Below, one piece after another: positions 54,108 through 57,841 of a DNA stretch of 57,841 nt (within the stretch, counting starts at the first letter, position 1; the number at the start of each line of letters is the position of its first letter). The stretch covers positions 1 to 57,841 of the forward strand of contig NZ_VCKX01000042.1 of assembly GCF_005889725.1 (NCBI RefSeq), written 5' to 3'. Origin of the DNA: Nonomuraea zeae (GTDB lineage: Bacteria; Actinomycetota; Actinomycetes; Streptosporangiales; Streptosporangiaceae). The position numbers and the translations under genes were made by a program. Below the pieces are notes generated by a model. That model saw nothing but the letters and a program-made list of their open reading frames with translations. It was not told where the DNA came from and made no database searches.

Positions 54108-54545
54108 TCAGACGGTGGCGAGCTGGCGGGGACGGGCCTCGGCCTCGTCGTCCCAGGCGAGCAGCTTGCGCAGGTGGACCGTGGTGCCGCGGCCGGGCGT
54201 GATGCCGAAGGAGATCTCGTCGACCACGGAACGCATGATCAGCAGGCCGCGGCCGTTCTCGGTGTCGGGCGGAGGAAAGCAGGGTGGCATCGTCGGCGGG
54301 CCGTCGCCGTTGTCGGCGACGCGTACGTCGCAGTGGCCGTAGCCGATCGCCGCCATCACTTCGTAGCGGTTGGCGGGTCCGCCGTGACGCACCGCGTTGG
54401 AGCACGCCTCGGAGACAGCGAGCAGCATGTCGGCGATGCACGCCTCGCTCACGTTGAGCGAACGCATGGCGTCGCCTAGCACCCGCCTGACCATCGGTAT
54501 GCCGATCGCATCCCGAGGCAGCGCCAACGAGAACTCAATATCCAC
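54108..54545 (-). CDS. RsbW-like ATP-binding (HATPase_c) anti-sigma/serine kinase
   Basis: This 145-residue GHKL ATPase is of the anti-sigma kinase type. The N box is LLAVSEACSNAVRHGG (Glu and Asn present), the G1 box VRVADNGDGPP and the G2 box ENGRGLLIMRSVVDEISFG, followed by RGTTVHLRKLL. Such proteins sequester a sigma factor or phosphorylate an anti-sigma antagonist. No partner is adjacent. GTG 54545 follows GGAGGA. It sits inside the purine cluster, between purS and purQ, with gaps of 170 and 139 bp, so it probably has its own promoter. Confidence 0.9.
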   Translation of the reverse strand: MDIEFSLALPRDAIGIPMVRRVLGDAMRSLNVSEACIADMLLAVSEACSNAVRHGGPANRYEVMAAIGYGHCDVRVADNGDGPPTMPPCFPPPDTENGRGLLIMRSVVDEISFGITPGRGTTVHLRKLLAWDDEAEARPRQLATV

Positions 54546-54715
54546 CGGACTCCTCCGGGCTCCGGAATGTCACCTGGAGTAGGTTTCCCTGTGAAATCGG
54601 GGCTAACCGCAAAATCACGTTGTTGTTATTTAGTGTTGGCAAGCCCGTGGCATTGTGGCACGTCGGAACCCCGCTTTAACCGGTCAGGGGTAAATCGGGG
54701 GAGCAAATGTGCCTT

Positions 54716-54961
54716 CTACCCCTCAACCCGGACGCTGTAGTTCTCGATCACCGTGTTGGCCAGCAGCGTCTCGGCCATCTTGCGTACCTCTTCCAGCGCC
54801 GCTTCGTCGGCCGGTCCATCGAGCTCGACCTCGAAACGCTTGCCCTGCCGTACGGCCGAGACGCCGGAGAAACCGAGCCTGGGCAGCGCCCTGGCTATCG
54901 CCTGACCCTGGGGGTCGAGGATCTCGGGCTTCAGCATGACGTCTACGATGACGCGCGCCAC
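54716..54961 (-). CDS. purS: phosphoribosylformylglycinamidine synthase subunit PurS
   Basis: This 81-residue PurS has the family pattern VARVIVDVMLKPEILDPQGQ, then RALPRLGFSGVSAVRQGKRF and the closing ANTVIENYSVRVE. It structures the FGAM synthase complex and helps move ammonia from PurQ to PurL. GTG 54961 follows AGGAGGA with 5-nt spacing. It is divergent from the 2-oxoacid dehydrogenase operon. Confidence 0.95.
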   Translation of the reverse strand: MARVIVDVMLKPEILDPQGQAIARALPRLGFSGVSAVRQGKRFEVELDGPADEAALEEVRKMAETLLANTVIENYSVRVEG

Positions 54962-55189
54962 TGCATTCCTCCTGGGAGCGGTGGGTGATTGGGAAGGACA
55001 GCCTACCGGCGTGTGTGGCTGCCGACACAACGGGAACGGGGAGGGCATGGGGCTTGCGCGGAGGGCTGTGACGTCTGCCACCATGGCCTCAAATGCGTAC
55101 GAACCACCATCACATGGTTTGTCGCACCCAAGGCCGGCCAGAGTGGCAACCCCATCGACACGCCGGCCCCGATCGCACAGGAGTGGCAC

Positions 55190-56281
55190 GTGACAGTCGA
55201 CGCCTCTCGTGGTGCAGACGCACCCCCGGAGCTCGTTCAGTTGCTCACCCCCGAGGGAGAGCGGGTCGAGCACCCCGACTACGACATCGACCTGACCCCG
55301 GAGGAGATCCGGTCGCTCTATCGCGACCTGGTGCTCGTCCGGCGCATCGACCTGGAGGCCGTGGCGCTGCAGCGCCAGGGCGAGCTGGGCATCTGGGCCT
55401 CGCTGCTCGGCCAGGAGGCCGCGCAGATCGGCTCGGGCCGCGCGCTGACCGACTCGGACATGGCCTTCCCCACCTACCGCGAGCACGGCGTGGCGTGGTG
55501 CCGTGACGTGGACCCGGTGAAGCTGCTCGGCCTGTTCAGAGGCGTCAACCACGGCGGGTGGGACCCTCAGGAGCACAATTTCCACCTCTACACGATCGTG
55601 ATCGGCAGCCAGACGCTCCACGCGGTGGGCTACGCGATGGGCATCCAGCGCGACGACGCCAGCGCGGCCACCATCGTCTACTTCGGCGACGGCGCCACCT
55701 CGCAGGGCGACGTGAACGAGTCGTTCATCTGGGCCAGCGTGTTCAACGCGCCGATCGTGTTCTTCTGCCAGAACAACCAGTGGGCCATCTCCGAGCCACT
55801 GGAGAAGCAGACCCGCATCCCCCTTTACCGCCGCGCGTCGGGTTTCGGCTTCCCGGGCATCAGGGTGGACGGCAACGACGTGTTCGCCTGCCTGGCGGTG
55901 ACGAAGAAGGCGCTGGAGGCCGCGCGCACCGGCCAGGGGCCGACGCTCATCGAGGCGTTCACCTACCGGATGGGCGCCCACACCACCACCGACGACCCGA
56001 CGCGCTACCGCGTGGCCAGCGAGCTGGAGGCGTGGAAGCTCAAGGACCCGATCGAGCGGGTGAAGGCATACCTGTTCCGGAACGAGCTGGCCGACCAGGC
56101 GTTCTTCGACTCCGTGGACGCCGAGGCCGCCCAGCTCGGCGCCGACCTGCGCAGGCGCTGCCTGGCCATGCCCGACCCCGAGCCGCTCGACATCTTCGAC
56201 CACGTCTACAGCGAGCCCCACGCCCTGATCGACCAGGAGCGGGCCCAGTTCGCGGCCTATTTGGAGGGGTTCGAAAAGTGA
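55190..56281 (+). CDS. 2-oxoacid dehydrogenase E1 alpha subunit (pyruvate or branched-chain)
   Basis: This 363-residue thiamine-diphosphate-dependent E1 alpha has QGELGIWASLLGQEAAQIGS at the start of the fold and the ThDP motif GDG...NN as YFGDGATSQGDVNESFIWAS and FFCQNNQWAIS. The phosphorylation-loop region is YRMGAHTTTDDPTRYR. It decarboxylates the 2-oxo acid and passes the acyl group to E2. Sequence alone does not separate pyruvate from branched-chain type. GTG 55190 is preceded by CAGGAG. It overlaps the E1 beta start (GTGA). Confidence 0.93.
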   Translation: MTVDASRGADAPPELVQLLTPEGERVEHPDYDIDLTPEEIRSLYRDLVLVRRIDLEAVALQRQGELGIWASLLGQEAAQIGSGRALTDSDMAFPTYREHGVAWCRDVDPVKLLGLFRGVNHGGWDPQEHNFHLYTIVIGSQTLHAVGYAMGIQRDDASAATIVYFGDGATSQGDVNESFIWASVFNAPIVFFCQNNQWAISEPLEKQTRIPLYRRASGFGFPGIRVDGNDVFACLAVTKKALEAARTGQGPTLIEAFTYRMGAHTTTDDPTRYRVASELEAWKLKDPIERVKAYLFRNELADQAFFDSVDAEAAQLGADLRRRCLAMPDPEPLDIFDHVYSEPHALIDQERAQFAAYLEGFEK

Positions 56282-57258
56282 CGATTCTGAGCCTGTCCAA
56301 GGCGCTCAACCAGGGCATGCGCAAGGCCATGGAGGACGACCCCAAGGTCCTCATCATGGGCGAGGACGTCGGCAAGCTGGGCGGCGTCTTCCGCGTCACC
56401 GACGGCCTGCAGAAGGACTTCGGCGAGGACCGCGTCATCGACACGCCGCTGGCCGAGTCGGGCATCGTCGGCACCGCGATCGGGCTGGCGCTGCGCGGTT
56501 ACCGGCCGGTGTGCGAGATCCAGTTCGACGGGTTCGTCTTCCCGGCCGCCGACCAGATCATCACCCAGCTCGCCAAGATGCCGATGCGCTCGCTCGGCGC
56601 GATCAAGCTCCCGGTCGTCGTACGCATCCCGTGCGGCGGCGGCATCGGCGCGGTCGAGCACCACAGCGAGTCGCCCGAGGCCTACTTCACCCACACGGCG
56701 GGGCTGCGCGTCGTCGCCTGCTCCAACCCGGCCGACGCCTACACCATGATCCAGCAGGCCATCCGGAGCGACGACCCGGTGATCTTCTTCGAGCCCAAGC
56801 GCCGCTACTGGGAGAAGGCCGACATCGACACCTCCACCACGGACTGGTGGACGCCGCTGCACGCGGCCAAGGTCGTCCGCCCGGGCTCCGACCTGACCCT
56901 GCTGGCCTACGGCCCCATGGTCAAGACGTGCCTGGAGGCCGCCACGGCCGCCGAGGACGACGGGCGCTCGCTGGAGGTCATCGACCTGCGTTCGCTCAAC
57001 CCGCTCGACGAGCCGGCGGTCATGGACTCCGTACGCAGGACGGGCCGGGTCGTGGTCGTGCACGAGGCCCCCGTCAACAGCGGGTTCGGCGCGGAGCTCG
57101 CGGCCAGGATCACCGAGCGGTGCTTCTACCACCTGGAGTCGCCCGTGCTGCGGGTCGGCGGATTCTCCACCCCCTACCCCCCGTCGAAGCTGGAGGAGCA
57201 CTACCTGCCCGACCTGGACAGAGTGCTCGACGCCGTCGACCGGGCCTTCGGCTACTGA
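56278..57258 (+). CDS. 2-oxoacid dehydrogenase E1 beta subunit
   Basis: This 326-residue E1 beta has the conserved patterns MGEDVGKLGGVFRVTDGLQ, DTPLAESGIVGTAIGLAL, EIQFDGFVFPAADQI, PCGGGIGAVEHHSESPEAYF and the C-terminal transketolase domain LLAYGPMVKTCLEA, VHEAPVNSGFGAELAARI. It forms the alpha2beta2 E1 with the preceding gene, to which it is coupled by overlap. GTG 56278 has GGAGGGG upstream. Confidence 0.95.
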   Translation: MTILSLSKALNQGMRKAMEDDPKVLIMGEDVGKLGGVFRVTDGLQKDFGEDRVIDTPLAESGIVGTAIGLALRGYRPVCEIQFDGFVFPAADQIITQLAKMPMRSLGAIKLPVVVRIPCGGGIGAVEHHSESPEAYFTHTAGLRVVACSNPADAYTMIQQAIRSDDPVIFFEPKRRYWEKADIDTSTTDWWTPLHAAKVVRPGSDLTLLAYGPMVKTCLEAATAAEDDGRSLEVIDLRSLNPLDEPAVMDSVRRTGRVVVVHEAPVNSGFGAELAARITERCFYHLESPVLRVGGFSTPYPPSKLEEHYLPDLDRVLDAVDRAFGY

Positions 57259-57269
57259 GAGGGGGATTC

Positions 57270-57841
57270 ATGCGACGCGAGTTCAAACTCCCGGACGTCG
57301 GCGAGGGCCTGACCGAGGCGGAGATCGTCCGCTGGCACGTCAAGGCCGGCGACGACGTCAAGGTCAACCAGATCGTGGTGGAGATCGAGACGGCCAAGTC
57401 CATCGTGGAGCTGCCGATCCCGTGGGACGGGGTGGTGGCCGGCCTGATGGCCGACGAGGGCCAGACGGTGGACGTGGGCAGCCCGATCATCGCCGTGGAG
57501 ACCACGGAGCCCGGCCCGGCCGGGTCCGCCGCACCCGCCGCTCAGCCCGCGCCCGCCGCTCAGCCCGCACCTGCCGCTCAGCCCGCGGCCGACATCGAGG
57601 CGCTGGCGGACGACATGGTGCCGAGGCCGCCGGCCGAAGGCGCGGTCGAGCCCGGCGCGCACGGCAGCCCGGCGCCCAAGGAGGAGCGCCAGGCGGTCCT
57701 GGTCGGCTACGGCGTCAAGACGGGCGCGACCAAGCGCCGCGCCCGCAAGCAGTCCGCCCCCGGCATCCCGGCCAACCCGGTGGCCAACCCCTCCCGCGTG
57801 GAGGTGGACGGCCCACCGGCCACCGAGCCCGCCCGCCGCCC
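57270..57841 (+). CDS. 2-oxoacid dehydrogenase E2 (dihydrolipoamide acyltransferase), 3' end outside window
   Basis: These are the first 190 residues of E2. A lipoyl domain (KLPDVGEGLTEAEIVRWHVK; lipoylation Lys in IETAKSIVELPIPWDG) is followed by a flexible AAQPAP linker encoded by an 18-bp tandem repeat near 57534-57590 and the beginning of another linker with Arg/Lys clusters. The peripheral subunit-binding and catalytic domains lie beyond the right edge. ATG 57270 lies 12 nt after the E1 beta stop and has GAGGGGG upstream, so it is the third gene of the operon. Confidence 0.92.
   Translation, partial: MRREFKLPDVGEGLTEAEIVRWHVKAGDDVKVNQIVVEIETAKSIVELPIPWDGVVAGLMADEGQTVDVGSPIIAVETTEPGPAGSAAPAAQPAPAAQPAPAAQPAADIEALADDMVPRPPAEGAVEPGAHGSPAPKEERQAVLVGYGVKTGATKRRARKQSAPGIPANPVANPSRVEVDGPPATEPARR

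Overview
The window is high-GC, actinobacterial DNA, most like a filamentous actinomycete of the Nonomuraea/Streptosporangiaceae kind. This is inferred from strong GC bias at third codon positions, frequent GTG starts, a BldC orthologue, and a purF-purM-DUF3073-valine dehydrogenase-hypothetical-bldC order that matches what I recall from Streptomyces (SCO4086-SCO4091). No rRNA, CRISPR array, intact insertion sequence or prophage was seen.

Layout. 1-4.3 kb: a partial acyl-CoA dehydrogenase, PspC, an MFS pump, a zincin and a membrane metallophosphoesterase. 4.3-4.7 kb: a Glu-Asp-Phe tRNA cluster closed by a strong terminator. 4.7-7.3 kb: an accessory patch of lower GC with a probably frameshifted unknown gene and a lipoprotein carrying eight exact CX9C cysteine motifs. 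7.4-12.7 kb: an ArsR/SRPBCC/RibD-type operon, a drug-kinase remnant, a GNAT/WYL divergent pair and a TrmB-LuxR regulator. 12.7-20 kb: a subtilase truncated at both ends, a secreted repeat protein, a nucleotidyltransferase, membrane proteins and an exonuclease. 20-26 kb: lpd, a tautomerase-like protein, an orphan response regulator, pyrD, and a GH20/amidase operon. 26-31.5 kb: LacI and TetR regulators, bldC, valine dehydrogenase and DUF3073. 31.5-36.8 kb: a hydrolase/CGNR divergent pair inserted before purM-purF, then an SDR/MarR unit. 37-43 kb: a Pro-rich DUF4190 protein, a sterol-carrier-like protein, a Tat-exported PhoX phosphatase, and an ABC exporter whose promoter holds a perfect SoxR-type palindrome. 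43-47 kb: two MFS pumps, a TetR regulator and an MTHFR-like protein. 47-51 kb: a Crp/Fnr regulator coupled to a membrane class III nucleotide cyclase, then a collagen-like secreted protein. 51-55 kb: purL, purQ, an RsbW-like ATPase and purS. 55-57.8 kb: the E1 alpha, E1 beta and partial E2 genes of a 2-oxoacid dehydrogenase complex.

How it fits together. The core consists of de novo purine genes (purF, M, S, Q, L), pyrimidine synthesis (pyrD) and 2-oxoacid dehydrogenase components (E1, E2 and, separately, E3). Small regulator-plus-effector cassettes are interspersed, many with a visible palindromic operator in the divergent or leader region (ArsR, WYL, CGNR, MarR, TetR, SoxR-type). The observations most worth following are the tandem CX9C lipoprotein (6276-7307), the SoxR-box promoter with a 19-bp spacer at 40831-40861, the cyclase-Crp operon whose cyclase has a Gln/Asn purine-specifying pair, and a possible shared operator between two MFS pumps. 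Start codons were chosen by hand from Shine-Dalgarno sites, overlaps and family lengths. All functional calls come from motif reading without database searches.
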